64,000 nucleotides of DNA, taken from the NCBI RefSeq assembly GCF_039543825.1, contig NZ_BAABKM010000003.1, positions 186,001-250,000 on the forward strand. The letters are read 5' to 3'. The DNA is from Nocardioides conyzicola. GTDB lineage: Bacteria; Actinomycetota; Actinomycetes; Propionibacteriales; Nocardioidaceae. The position numbers and the translations under genes were made by a program. Of the stretch, positions 29,897 through 38,601 are shown in pieces. The notes under the pieces were generated by a model, which did not search any database, had not been told where the DNA came from, and saw nothing but the letters and a program-made list of their open reading frames with translations. How positions within the stretch are numbered: the stretch's first letter is position 1; every line of letters starts with the position of its first letter.

Positions 29897-31543
29897 TTGT
29901 GGTCACTCGCGCGGGCACCGCGACCGCGGACCCTGGCCGGGCAGTTCCTGGCGCTCCAGGTCGTCCTGCTGCTGCTCGTCGTCGCCGTGACCAGCGTGGT
30001 GTCCTTCCGGCAGAGCGACGCCGACTTCCGCGACGCGCGGGGTGCGCGGCTGCGCGCCGCGGCCGAGAACCTGGCGAGCACGCCGGCGGTGCAGCAGGGG
30101 CTGGCCGAGCGCACCCAGCCGCTCGCCCTGGCCTTCTACGCCCAGCAACGGCAGGACGACGTCGGGGCGTCGGCGGTCTACCTGACCGACACCACCGGAC
30201 GCATCGTCGTCACGACCGATCCCACGCGCTCGGGCGGGCGGGTCGACCTCGGACCCGGTGACGCCGGGCGGGGCCGCGCCTGGGCGGGCGACGTCACGGA
30301 CCTGGGCGACCGGGCGATCGCGGCCGAGGTGCCGGTCTACAGTCCCGGCGACGCGTCGGCGGTCCCGCCGGTGCCACCGGAGCAGGTGGGCATCGCGGTC
30401 GTCACCGAGCAGTACCCCTCGCTCACCGAGCGGCTGCGCCAGACGCTCCCCGACCTCGCGGTCTTCCTCGGCGTCGGCCTCGCCCTCGGGCTGGCCGGGG
30501 CGTGGCTCCTCGCCCGGCTCATCAAGCGGCGCACCCGGGGACTCGAGCCCGCGGAGATCGCCGACCTGGCCGACCAGCGTGAGGCGCTGCTGACCTCCCT
30601 GCGCGAGGGCGTCATCGCCGTCAACGAGGCCGGCACCGTCACGGTGCTGAGCGAGAGCGCGCGCGAGCTCCTCGAGCTGCCGCCGGGCAGCCAGGGCCGG
30701 CTGCTCGCCGAGCTCGACGTCCCGCTGCGGGTGCTCGAGCTCCTCCTCGGCAGCGACGACGTCCGCGACGCCGTCGCCGTCGTCGCCGGCAGGGTGCTCG
30801 TCCTGAACCGCAACCAGGTGGTCCAGGAGGGCCGGCCCGCCGGCACGGTCACGACCCTGCGCGACCGCACCGAGCTGCTGGCGATGCAGAGCCAGCTCAG
30901 CGCCCGCGAGAGCGTCACCGAGACGCTGCGTGCCCAGACCCACGAGTTCGCCAACCAGCTGCACACGATCTCCGGCCTGCTCGAGCTCGAGGAGTACGAC
31001 GAGGCCGGGCGCCTGATCGGCACCCTGACCCGCCGGCGCGCGCAGATCAGCGACTTCGTGCTCCACCGGGTCGAGGACCCGTCGGTCGGGGCCTTGCTCG
31101 TCGCCAAGACCAGCCTCGCCGCCGAGCGCCGGGTCGAGCTCGCGCTCAGCGACGACAGCCGGCTCCCCCGGCTCGACGCGGACCTGTCCGCGGACGTGGG
31201 CACCGTCCTCGGCAACCTGGTCGACAACGCCGTGGACGCGGTGGCCGGCGCCGAGTCCGCGCGGGTCGACGTACGCCTCACCGTGGACGGGGAGGTCACC
31301 GTCGTCCAGGTCGCCGACAGCGGACCCGGCATCCCGGCGGACCGGATCGGCGAGATCTTCGACCGCGGCTTCAGCACCAAGCCCAGCGACGCCAGCGGAC
31401 GCGGTGTCGGCCTCGCGCTCGTGCAGGTCGTCTGCGAGCGACGGGGCGGCTCGGTGTCCGTGCACAATGACGGCGGCGCGGTCTTCACCGCGCGGCTGCC
31501 CGTGACGATCGAGGACCCGGATGCCCGACGACACCCCCGCTGA
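29897..31543 (+). CDS. CitA/DcuS-type sensor histidine kinase
   Basis: A 548-residue membrane sensor. A transmembrane helix (FLALQVVLLLLVVAVTSVVS, about residues 18-37) is followed by an extracytoplasmic domain of about 150 residues with a PAS-like fold, a second helix (LAVFLGVGLALGLAGAWLLA), a cytoplasmic PAS, and a kinase core. The H-box is THEFANQLHTISGLLEL, characteristic of the CitA/DcuS carboxylate sensors, and the ATPase lobe has NLVDNAVDAV and DSGPGIP. The start is TTG with a strong ribosome site. It is divergent from tctCBA and overlaps its response regulator, so it probably senses the transported carboxylate outside the cell. Confidence 0.92.
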   Translation: MWSLARAPRPRTLAGQFLALQVVLLLLVVAVTSVVSFRQSDADFRDARGARLRAAAENLASTPAVQQGLAERTQPLALAFYAQQRQDDVGASAVYLTDTTGRIVVTTDPTRSGGRVDLGPGDAGRGRAWAGDVTDLGDRAIAAEVPVYSPGDASAVPPVPPEQVGIAVVTEQYPSLTERLRQTLPDLAVFLGVGLALGLAGAWLLARLIKRRTRGLEPAEIADLADQREALLTSLREGVIAVNEAGTVTVLSESARELLELPPGSQGRLLAELDVPLRVLELLLGSDDVRDAVAVVAGRVLVLNRNQVVQEGRPAGTVTTLRDRTELLAMQSQLSARESVTETLRAQTHEFANQLHTISGLLELEEYDEAGRLIGTLTRRRAQISDFVLHRVEDPSVGALLVAKTSLAAERRVELALSDDSRLPRLDADLSADVGTVLGNLVDNAVDAVAGAESARVDVRLTVDGEVTVVQVADSGPGIPADRIGEIFDRGFSTKPSDASGRGVGLALVQVVCERRGGSVSVHNDGGAVFTARLPVTIEDPDARRHPR

Positions 31544-32213
31544 GCCAGCAGAGCTGACGGTCCTGGTCGTCGACGACGACTTCATGGTCGCGTCGATCCA
31601 CACGCGCTTCGTCGAGCGCGCGCCCGGCTACCGCGTCGTCGGCACCGCGGCGACCGGCGCGACCGCGCTCGCCGAGATCGACCGGCTCGGACCCGACCTC
31701 GTGCTGCTCGACGTCCACCTGCCCGACATCAGCGGGATCGAGGTGCTCCGCCGGCTCCGCGGCGCCGGCAACGACGTCGGCGTGCTCGTGGTGACCGCCG
31801 CCCGCGAGGCCGACACCGTGCGCGCCGCCGCTGCCGCGGGCGCCGCGCACTACCTGGTCAAGCCCTTCGAGTACGACGACCTCGCTGCCCGGCTGGACGC
31901 GTTCCGCCGTACGCACCTGGCGCTCACCGGAGTCGACCGGGCCGGCCAGGACGACATCGACGTGTTCTTCGCACCGCTGGGCCGCGGCCGCGAGGTGCTG
32001 CCGAAGGGGCTCAGCGTCGAGACCGCCCAGGCCGTCCTGGCGGCCCTCGCGGACGGTCGCGAGGTCTCGGCGACCGAGTGCGCCGAGGAGGTCGGGATCT
32101 CCCGGGTCAGCGCGCGGCGCTACCTCGAGCACTTCGTGGCGCGTGACCAGGCCACGGTGCGATTGCAGTACGGCGGCAGCGGCCGTCCGGAGCGGCGCTA
32201 CCGGCTCTCCTAG
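31521..32213 (+). CDS. CitB/DpiA-type response regulator
   Basis: A 230-residue regulator with a receiver domain (VLVVDDDFMVASIHTRFVE, phospho-acceptor Asp in LVLLDVHLPDISG, Lys in YLVKPFEYDDL) and a C-terminal winged-helix domain (VSATECAEEVGISRVSARRY) typical of the CitB/DcuR subgroup. It overlaps the sensor gene by 23 bases and so is cotranscribed. It likely activates tctCBA. It ends one base from the convergent prsW stop. Confidence 0.93.
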   Translation: MPDDTPAEPAELTVLVVDDDFMVASIHTRFVERAPGYRVVGTAATGATALAEIDRLGPDLVLLDVHLPDISGIEVLRRLRGAGNDVGVLVVTAAREADTVRAAAAAGAAHYLVKPFEYDDLAARLDAFRRTHLALTGVDRAGQDDIDVFFAPLGRGREVLPKGLSVETAQAVLAALADGREVSATECAEEVGISRVSARRYLEHFVARDQATVRLQYGGSGRPERRYRLS

Positions 32214-32214
32214 C

Positions 32215-33408
32215 TCAGCGGCTCCGGAGTCGTCGGATCTCCGCGCGCGAGTGCTGCACGGCCGGGGTGTCCTCGCCGTTGCTCTCGCTCAGGTCGTGGG
32301 CGAGGTCGAGGCTGGCGGCGAGGACGTGCTTCTCGCGCCGCTTGCTCACGCCGTCGGGTCGTCCCCGGAGCGCCGCCTTGCGGTCCTTGCGCCGCCGGGC
32401 GCGTTCGCCCGCCAGGGCTGCCATCTCGAGCTCGGTGAGGGTGCCGTTGGCGACCTCCGGGGCGAGGACGTCGTGCAGCCAGCCGCGCTCACGGTGCGCG
32501 CCCCACCGCAGTGCCGTGAGCAGGACGACGAAGCTGACCACCGTGATGACGAGCATCAGGAGGCTGACGACGGTCCCGTTGTCGTTGGAGATGGCGAGCA
32601 TCGAGTCCCAGAGGCCGTGGACGACCATGGCCGAGGCCATCAGCAGCAGGCCGCGTCCGACGCGGCGGGGCTGGGCTCGGGTGCCGATGAGATAGATGAT
32701 GCCGGCGGAGAAGATCGCGGTGTACATCGCGTGCGACGCGATGCCGGACAGGGAACGGATGAAGAAGGTCTGCAGCACCGCGCCGACCTGGTCGACGCCG
32801 AAGTTCGAGTAGGCGCTGTTCTGTCCGTAGAGCATGTCCTCGAGCACCTGGAAGCCGAGCCCGACGTAGGCGCCGACGATGAGGCCGTCGTAGACGGTGC
32901 GGATCACGAACGGCGCCAGGCCCAGCATGAGCAGGAACACCGCCCCCTTGGCGCTCTCCTCCACGAACGGTGCGGTGAGCCCGGCCTTCCAGTCCGCGGC
33001 CCACACCTGTCCGAAGGTCTTGGTGTAGATGTTCATCAGGGCGGCGTTGCCGGGCAGGGCCATGGCCCAGGTGGCACCGATGCCACCACCGATGAAGGCG
33101 GTCGCGGCCAGCAGGGCGGGGGTGCGCTCGTAGCGGTCCACGTGGTGGAGGAACAAGAGGAGCAGCAGGCAGAAGGTGCTGGCCGCCGCGACGCCGGCGA
33201 TGTCGGCCTTGGCGAACACCCCCGTCGTCGGTGCGGCGATCTGGTACAGCTCGCGGGCACCGAGGACCACCAGCAGCAGGTACACCCACAGGCACAGGTT
33301 GCGGGGCTGGAAGAGGTGGAACCGGGCGCCCCAACCCGACTCCTCGATCGCCGCCTCGCGGCGAGCGAGAAGGTCCTGGACCTCGGGGGTGCTCGTCGTC
33401 GTGCTCAT
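32215..33408 (-). CDS. PrsW-family intramembrane metalloprotease
   Basis: A 397-residue polytopic membrane protein with about eight hydrophobic helices. It has the PrsW glutamate motif EESAKG (EExxK), a second conserved segment GLGFQVLEDMLYG, and histidines in SGIASHAMYT and VVHGLWDSM that complete the metal site. The C-terminal tail is cytoplasmic and highly charged. In Bacillus, PrsW starts cleavage of an anti-sigma factor; in actinobacteria the substrates are mostly unknown. Its start shares one base with the stop of a single-pass membrane protein gene, a natural substrate or partner candidate. Confidence 0.9.
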   Translation of the reverse strand: MSTTTSTPEVQDLLARREAAIEESGWGARFHLFQPRNLCLWVYLLLVVLGARELYQIAAPTTGVFAKADIAGVAAASTFCLLLLLFLHHVDRYERTPALLAATAFIGGGIGATWAMALPGNAALMNIYTKTFGQVWAADWKAGLTAPFVEESAKGAVFLLMLGLAPFVIRTVYDGLIVGAYVGLGFQVLEDMLYGQNSAYSNFGVDQVGAVLQTFFIRSLSGIASHAMYTAIFSAGIIYLIGTRAQPRRVGRGLLLMASAMVVHGLWDSMLAISNDNGTVVSLLMLVITVVSFVVLLTALRWGAHRERGWLHDVLAPEVANGTLTELEMAALAGERARRRKDRKAALRGRPDGVSKRREKHVLAASLDLAHDLSESNGEDTPAVQHSRAEIRRLRSR

Positions 33409-34040
33409 CAGGAGTCGCCGCCGTCCCGGGCGAGCGAGTCGATCATGGCGTCGGTCTCCGGCTGCAGGGCGGTCACCTGTGCCTCCGGGCCGGCGACCTG
33501 GATCTCGATGCCCTGTCCGCCGACGACGAAGGCGGTCACCGTCCCGGCGCCGTCGGCCGTCGTGAAGTCGGAGGCGACCCCGCGCAGCCCGCCGGCCGTG
33601 GTGATGTCGCGGGTCTCGCCCGAGACGTAGTACCCCGAGTCTCCCGCACCGGTGATCCGCTCGACCTGGTCCAACAACCGGACCGGGCTCTCGCCGAACG
33701 GGCCCTGCTGGACCGAGAACACGACACCGTCCTTGACCAGCACCGTCTGCTCGACCTCTCGCGCCTGGTCACCCCCGCGCGGCTCGTCGGTGGTCCTCAG
33801 GCCTGAGACGACGCCCCAGCCCGGTGGGACCGTCATGCTCACCTCGGTGGTGACCTGGAACGCCTGCCCGGTGCGGGTCGTGTCGTCCCAGGCCACCTGG
33901 TCGTCGACCCACGGGAGCACCCACGCCCACAACGCGATCACCGCGAACGCGACCGCGGCGTACGGGACCGACCGCTTGTCCAGACCCAGCCAGCGGTGCT
34001 CCACCGGCACCCGTCGTCGATCCACCAGCGTCGAGCTCAC
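33408..34040 (-). CDS. Single-pass membrane protein of unknown function, coupled to prsW
   Basis: A 210-residue protein. A short basic N terminus (DRRRVPVEHRWLGLDKRSV) is followed by one transmembrane helix (YAAVAFAVIALWAWVLPWV) and an outer domain of about 160 residues with an alternating beta pattern (MTVPPGWGVVSGL, LVKDGVVFSVQQGPFG). I recognise no family. GTG 34040 has a GGAGGG ribosome site; an ATG 17 codons further upstream would run through that site. It is translationally coupled to the PrsW-type protease (TGATG), so a topology with a large outer domain makes it a candidate substrate or regulator. Confidence 0.72.
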   Translation of the reverse strand: MSSTLVDRRRVPVEHRWLGLDKRSVPYAAVAFAVIALWAWVLPWVDDQVAWDDTTRTGQAFQVTTEVSMTVPPGWGVVSGLRTTDEPRGGDQAREVEQTVLVKDGVVFSVQQGPFGESPVRLLDQVERITGAGDSGYYVSGETRDITTAGGLRGVASDFTTADGAGTVTAFVVGGQGIEIQVAGPEAQVTALQPETDAMIDSLARDGGDS

Positions 34041-34154
34041 CGAGCACCCTCCGTCGAGAGCGACGGACACCCCGTCGCAGAGTGCGGCCAACCCTAGGGT
34101 TCGACGACGTCGCCGAACCCCGCGAGCACGAAGCTCACCCGAAAGAGGTGATCG

Positions 34155-35846
34155 CTACTTCGCCGCCGCGTAGGTGCTCTGGGCCGGCTGGCCCTCGGCA
34201 CCCAGCGGGCCGCGCCCCTTGCCGTCGACCGTGACCTGCAGGGCGCCGTCGGACGACTGCACCTGCACGGGCGGTGCGGCCTTCACCGTGCGCTTCTGAC
34301 CGAAGGCCAGGTCGCCGTTGAAGACCACCTCACCGGCGCCATCGGTGACGACGACGTGGGTGCCGCCGGAGGACGCGTCGAGCAGGACCGGCACGGCCGG
34401 GCCGAGCTTGGTCTGCGACGACGGGGAGCCGTTGAGGACCGGCTTGTTGGTGAGCTCGACCGGGCTGTCCATGATCAGCCGCGCGATCGACCAGATCAGC
34501 ACCAGTGCCATCACGGCGGCGATCAGCACCGACCAGTTCGGGCCGCCGCGCATGCTGCGGATGGGGCCCTCGGCCCCGGTGGCGAGCTCGGCCTCGAAGA
34601 CCCGACGGGCGTCGATGGGGGCGTCGGCGTAGCGCTCGTCGTACGCCTCGAGCAGCGGCGCCGCGTCGACACCGAGCACCCGGGCGAGGGTGCGCAGGTG
34701 GCCGCGGGCGTAGAAGTCGCCGCCGCACGGCACGAAGTCGTCGACCTCGATCGACTCGATGACGTGGGGGCGGATCCGGGTGCGGTCCGCGAGCTGGTCG
34801 ACGGTCAGGTGGAGGCGGAGACGGGCGGAGGCGAGCTCGGGTCCGACCACGGGGTCGGCAGCGGGCTCGACGACCTGGAGGTCCATCGGCGCCGGCTCGA
34901 CGAGGATCGGGTCGACGTCACCGCGGCGCAGCTCGGCCAGCTCGGGCAGGTCGATCACGCCGGTGTCGTCGGCGTCGGCCGCGTCGAGCTGGAGCGCGGC
35001 CGCGCCCTCGAACCGGGCCTCGACGCGCGCGCCACCCACCGGGTCGCGCAGCGGGAGCGGCGTCGCGCTCGCGACGAGCGGCAGCGCCACCGTGGGCTCG
35101 GGCCGCTCGTCGCCGACCGCGTCGTCGCCCGGACGGCCGAGGCGCAGCCGGTCGGCCAGGAAGTCCAGGCCCCGGGCCAGCGTGGGCCGCGGGTCGGACA
35201 GCACGGGGTGCGGCTCGTCGACCCACTCGTCGGCCGTCTGGTCGTACGGCGCGTCGTCGACCCAACTGCCGGTCGTGTCGTCGGCCCACTCCTCCTCGGT
35301 CCCGTCCACGTCGTCGTCCACGTCGTCGTCCACGTCGTCGACGAGCTCGACCACGACGTCCGGGTCGCCCGAGAGGTCCGCCAGCGCGACGGTGAGGTCG
35401 TCGGCACCGGCGACCCAGGTCGAGAGGGACAGCGGGACCGACATCTCGGCGTCCGCCTCCCGGGCGAGCACCGTCAGCCGGCCGTCGTGCAGGAGCCCGC
35501 GCCGCGGCAGGTGCGCGACCTCCTCGACCGCCGCCCACGGGAACCCGTGCCAGCGCCGACCCTTGCGGATCCGGATGCCCTGCTCGTCGGCCACCAGCAG
35601 GGGCGTACGCGCGTCGGCGAAGGCACTGAGGTACGCCGCGCTGACCGCGCCCATCGCGAGCGCCAGCACCCAGTCGAGCCAGGAGCCGTCGCCGAACGCG
35701 CGGGTGAGGTAGGCGAGCGCGACGACCGCCGCGACCACGCCGATGCCGCCCGAGAGCGCGCCGTTGCGGCGGACCTCGATCGGCTCCGGAGCGACGACCT
35801 GCTCGGAGTCGTTGTCGGTGTGGACGTCTGCGCTCATGCTGCTCAC
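34155..35846 (-). CDS. RodZ-like helix-turn-helix membrane protein with N-terminal PH-like domain
   Basis: A 563-residue protein with an unusual order. Two hydrophobic helices (about residues 31-75) are followed by a PH-like segment (LVADEQGIRIRKGRRWHGF), then a long acidic linker with the repeat DDVDDDVDDDVDG. Next comes an XRE/RodZ helix-turn-helix (SARLRLHLTVDQLADRTRIR), a transmembrane helix (WSVLIAAVMALVLIWSIARL), and a C-terminal DUF4115-like beta domain ending in TYAAAK. RodZ proteins link cell shape and division factors to the membrane. GTG 35846 has a GGGGGAG site and overlaps the ftsK stop by 4 bases, so the gene is coupled to ftsK. Confidence 0.82.
   Translation of the reverse strand: MSSMSADVHTDNDSEQVVAPEPIEVRRNGALSGGIGVVAAVVALAYLTRAFGDGSWLDWVLALAMGAVSAAYLSAFADARTPLLVADEQGIRIRKGRRWHGFPWAAVEEVAHLPRRGLLHDGRLTVLAREADAEMSVPLSLSTWVAGADDLTVALADLSGDPDVVVELVDDVDDDVDDDVDGTEEEWADDTTGSWVDDAPYDQTADEWVDEPHPVLSDPRPTLARGLDFLADRLRLGRPGDDAVGDERPEPTVALPLVASATPLPLRDPVGGARVEARFEGAAALQLDAADADDTGVIDLPELAELRRGDVDPILVEPAPMDLQVVEPAADPVVGPELASARLRLHLTVDQLADRTRIRPHVIESIEVDDFVPCGGDFYARGHLRTLARVLGVDAAPLLEAYDERYADAPIDARRVFEAELATGAEGPIRSMRGGPNWSVLIAAVMALVLIWSIARLIMDSPVELTNKPVLNGSPSSQTKLGPAVPVLLDASSGGTHVVVTDGAGEVVFNGDLAFGQKRTVKAAPPVQVQSSDGALQVTVDGKGRGPLGAEGQPAQSTYAAAK
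35304..35339 (-). repeat. 12-base microsatellite in the RodZ-like gene
   Basis: Three perfect copies of GTCCACGTCGTC (plus strand) encode the Asp/Val repeat of the acidic linker. The copy number could change by slippage without breaking the frame. Confidence 0.85.
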
Positions 35847-38458
35847 ATCTCCCCCTGAAGGGTCGCGATCACGGCGTCGATCTCGTCGGGCTTGACCAGG
35901 ACGTCGCGGGCCTTCGAGCCTTCGCTCGGCCCGACCACGCCCCGGCTCTCCATGATGTCCATCAGCCGGCCCGCCTTCGCGAAGCCGACCCGGAGCTTGC
36001 GCTGCAGCATCGACGTGGAGCCGAACTGCGTCGACACGACGAGCTCGATCGCCTGGATCACCAGGTCCATGTCGTCGCCGATGTCGTCGTCGATCTCCCG
36101 CTTGCTGGCCGCGGGAGCGGTGACGTCCTCGCGGTACGTCGGCTCGAGCTGGCCCTTGCAGTGCTTGACGACCTGCGCGATCTCGGCCTCGGTGACCCAG
36201 GAGCCCTGCACACGCACGGCCTTCGAGGAGCCCATCGGCAGGAAGAGGCCGTCACCCTGGCCGACCAGCTTCTCGGCGCCGGGCTGGTCGAGGATGACGC
36301 GGCTGTCGGTCACCGACGAGGTCGCGAACGCCAGCCGGGACGGCACGTTGGCCTTGATCAGACCGGTGACGACGTCGACCGACGGTCGCTGGGTCGCGAG
36401 CACCAGGTGGATGCCCGCGGCCCGGGCCAGCTGGGTGATCCGCACGATCGCGTCCTCGACGTCGCGCGGGGCGACCATCATCAGGTCCGCGAGCTCGTCG
36501 ACGATCACCAGCAGGTAGGGGTACGGCGTGAGCACGCGCTCGCTGCCGGGCGGCACCTGGACCTTGCCCGCACGGACGGCCTTGTTGAAGTCGTCGATGT
36601 GCCGGAAGCCGAAGTTGGCCAGGTCGTCGTACCGCATGTCCATCTCGCGGACGACCCACGCCAGCGCCTCGGCGGCCTTCTTGGGGTTGGTGATGATCGG
36701 GGTGATCAGGTGCGGGACGCCTTCGTAGGCGTTCAGCTCGACCCGCTTGGGGTCGACCATGATCATCCGGATCTCGTCGGGCGTGGCCCGCATCAGGATG
36801 GAGGTGATCATCGAGTTGATGAAGCTCGACTTGCCGGAGCCGGTGGCGCCGGCGACCAGCAGGTGCGGCATCTTGGCGAGGTTGGCGACGACGAAGCCGC
36901 CCTCGACGTCCTTGCCGAGCCCGACCACCATCGGGTGGTGGTCGGTGCGCGCCGTGGTGGACCGCAGGACGTCGCCGAGCGAGACGACCTCCTTGTCGGT
37001 GTTGGGGATCTCGATGCCGATCGCCGACTTGCCGGGGATCGGGCTGAGGATCCGCACGTCGGCCGAGGCCACGGCGTACGCGATGTTCTTGGAGAGGGCG
37101 GTGACCTTCTCGACCTTCACCGCGGGGCCGACCTCGACCTCGTAGCGGGTGACGGTCGGGCCACGGGTGTAGCCCGTGACCTGGGCGTCGATCGCGAACT
37201 CGTCCATCACCTGGGTGAGCCGCTCGACGACGGCGTCGCTGGCCTTGGACCGGGCCTTGTGGACCGAGCCCGGCTTGAGGACCTCGTTGGCCGGCAGGGA
37301 GTAGACGATGTCGCCGGACAGGGCGAGCTGCTCGACCCGGGGCGGCAGCGGCGTGTGCGGCGGCGGCTCGAGGTCGGCCTTCGGCTCCTCGACGTCCGGC
37401 ACGACCGGCGCCACCACGTCGGGGGCGAAGATGTCCAGGCCGTCGTCGGTGGTCTCCAGCCGCTTCTTCCGCTTGCGCAGCTCGCGGTCGGTGAGCACCG
37501 GGCTGTCGTACGCCGGGTCGCCCATCTCGGGGTCGACGTCGTCGTCGGCCTTCTTGCGGCGGCTGCGGACGGCCGGGATCGCCTGCGTGGCGTCCGGGTC
37601 CTCCGCGTCGTGCGGCTCGTGGCCGAGCAGGCGGTCGCGCGCCTCGGCGAGGCGGACCGGCACCTGGTAGAGCGGCGTCGCGGTGATGATCAGGACGCCG
37701 AAGAACGCGAGCAGCGCGAGCAACGGCACGACGACGTACGGCGAGCGCAGCAGGTCGAGCAGCAGGCTGGCCACGACGTACCCGATGGCGCCGCCGGCGT
37801 CCTGGAGGTCGCTGGTGTCCCCGAGGTCGGGCTGCGGGTTGCCCTCGGCGATCTGGACGATGCCGAGGATGCCGAAGGCGAGGGAGGTCCAGCCGACGAC
37901 CTGGCGGCCGGCCGGGCCGGTGTGCTCGGGGTCGCGCATGGTCCGCCACCCGACGAAGAGCAGCGCGAGCGGGACCAGGAAGCCGACCTTGCCGACGGAG
38001 CCCTGGACCACGGTGCGGGCCGCGTCCATCACCGAGCCGGGCAGCTGCCACCACACGGCGGCGGCCACGATGACGGCCGCGCCGAACATGAAGAGGCCGA
38101 GCCCGTCGCGCCGGTGCTCGGGCTCGAGGTCGCGAGCGGTGTGCCCGATGCTGCGCGCGACGGCGCCGATGCCGTGCGCAACCGCGAGCCAGACCGCCGC
38201 GATGCCGCGGAAGATCATCGTGAAGAGGCGGGCGACCGGTCCTGGCCCGCTGCGGACGGCGCGCGGCGCCGGACGTCGCTGGGCAGGCTTGCGCTTGCTC
38301 GCGGCCCCCTTCTTGGGAGCAGGCTTGCGCTTCGGGCTGGTACTCCGGGTTCGGGTGCTCGAGGCTGCCTTGGCCGGACTACGGGTCGTGCTCGTGGTCC
38401 GGGTGGAGGACGTGCTCTTGCTCCGCGAACCCGGCGGGGAAGACGTACGGGTCGCCAT
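35843..38458 (-). CDS. ftsK: DNA translocase FtsK
   Basis: An 871-residue septal DNA pump. A basic Ser/Thr/Lys-rich N terminus (about 65 residues) precedes four transmembrane helices, a charged linker, and the motor: alpha/beta domains with Walker A GATGSGKSSFINS and Walker B LLVIVDELADLMM. A C-terminal winged-helix gamma domain (LQRKLRVGFAKAGRLMDIME) recognises KOPS-type sequences. It moves chromosomes at division and activates dimer resolution. ATG 38458 was chosen over a start nine codons upstream because a TAGGGT -10 hexamer sits 7 bases before it. It is followed by the coupled RodZ-like gene. Confidence 0.95.
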   Translation of the reverse strand: MATRTSSPPGSRSKSTSSTRTTSTTRSPAKAASSTRTRSTSPKRKPAPKKGAASKRKPAQRRPAPRAVRSGPGPVARLFTMIFRGIAAVWLAVAHGIGAVARSIGHTARDLEPEHRRDGLGLFMFGAAVIVAAAVWWQLPGSVMDAARTVVQGSVGKVGFLVPLALLFVGWRTMRDPEHTGPAGRQVVGWTSLAFGILGIVQIAEGNPQPDLGDTSDLQDAGGAIGYVVASLLLDLLRSPYVVVPLLALLAFFGVLIITATPLYQVPVRLAEARDRLLGHEPHDAEDPDATQAIPAVRSRRKKADDDVDPEMGDPAYDSPVLTDRELRKRKKRLETTDDGLDIFAPDVVAPVVPDVEEPKADLEPPPHTPLPPRVEQLALSGDIVYSLPANEVLKPGSVHKARSKASDAVVERLTQVMDEFAIDAQVTGYTRGPTVTRYEVEVGPAVKVEKVTALSKNIAYAVASADVRILSPIPGKSAIGIEIPNTDKEVVSLGDVLRSTTARTDHHPMVVGLGKDVEGGFVVANLAKMPHLLVAGATGSGKSSFINSMITSILMRATPDEIRMIMVDPKRVELNAYEGVPHLITPIITNPKKAAEALAWVVREMDMRYDDLANFGFRHIDDFNKAVRAGKVQVPPGSERVLTPYPYLLVIVDELADLMMVAPRDVEDAIVRITQLARAAGIHLVLATQRPSVDVVTGLIKANVPSRLAFATSSVTDSRVILDQPGAEKLVGQGDGLFLPMGSSKAVRVQGSWVTEAEIAQVVKHCKGQLEPTYREDVTAPAASKREIDDDIGDDMDLVIQAIELVVSTQFGSTSMLQRKLRVGFAKAGRLMDIMESRGVVGPSEGSKARDVLVKPDEIDAVIATLQGEM

Positions 38459-38465
38459 AGTCCCC

Positions 38466-38471
38466 ACCCTA
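38466..38471 (-). promoter_or_regulatory. -10 element of leaderless ftsK promoter
   Basis: TAGGGT on the minus strand, 7 bases before ATG 38458; no ribosome site is seen. Confidence 0.55.
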
Positions 38472-38601
38472 CGCAGGAGCCACACCAGTCACACGGACCA
38501 CAGGAGTGCGTGTCGGAGCCGCGTCAGCGACCCGCTGCTCGGTCACCGGTGATCGAGGAGGGCCGCCAGGCTCGTCTCGACACCCCGGGAAGCCGGATCG
38601 G

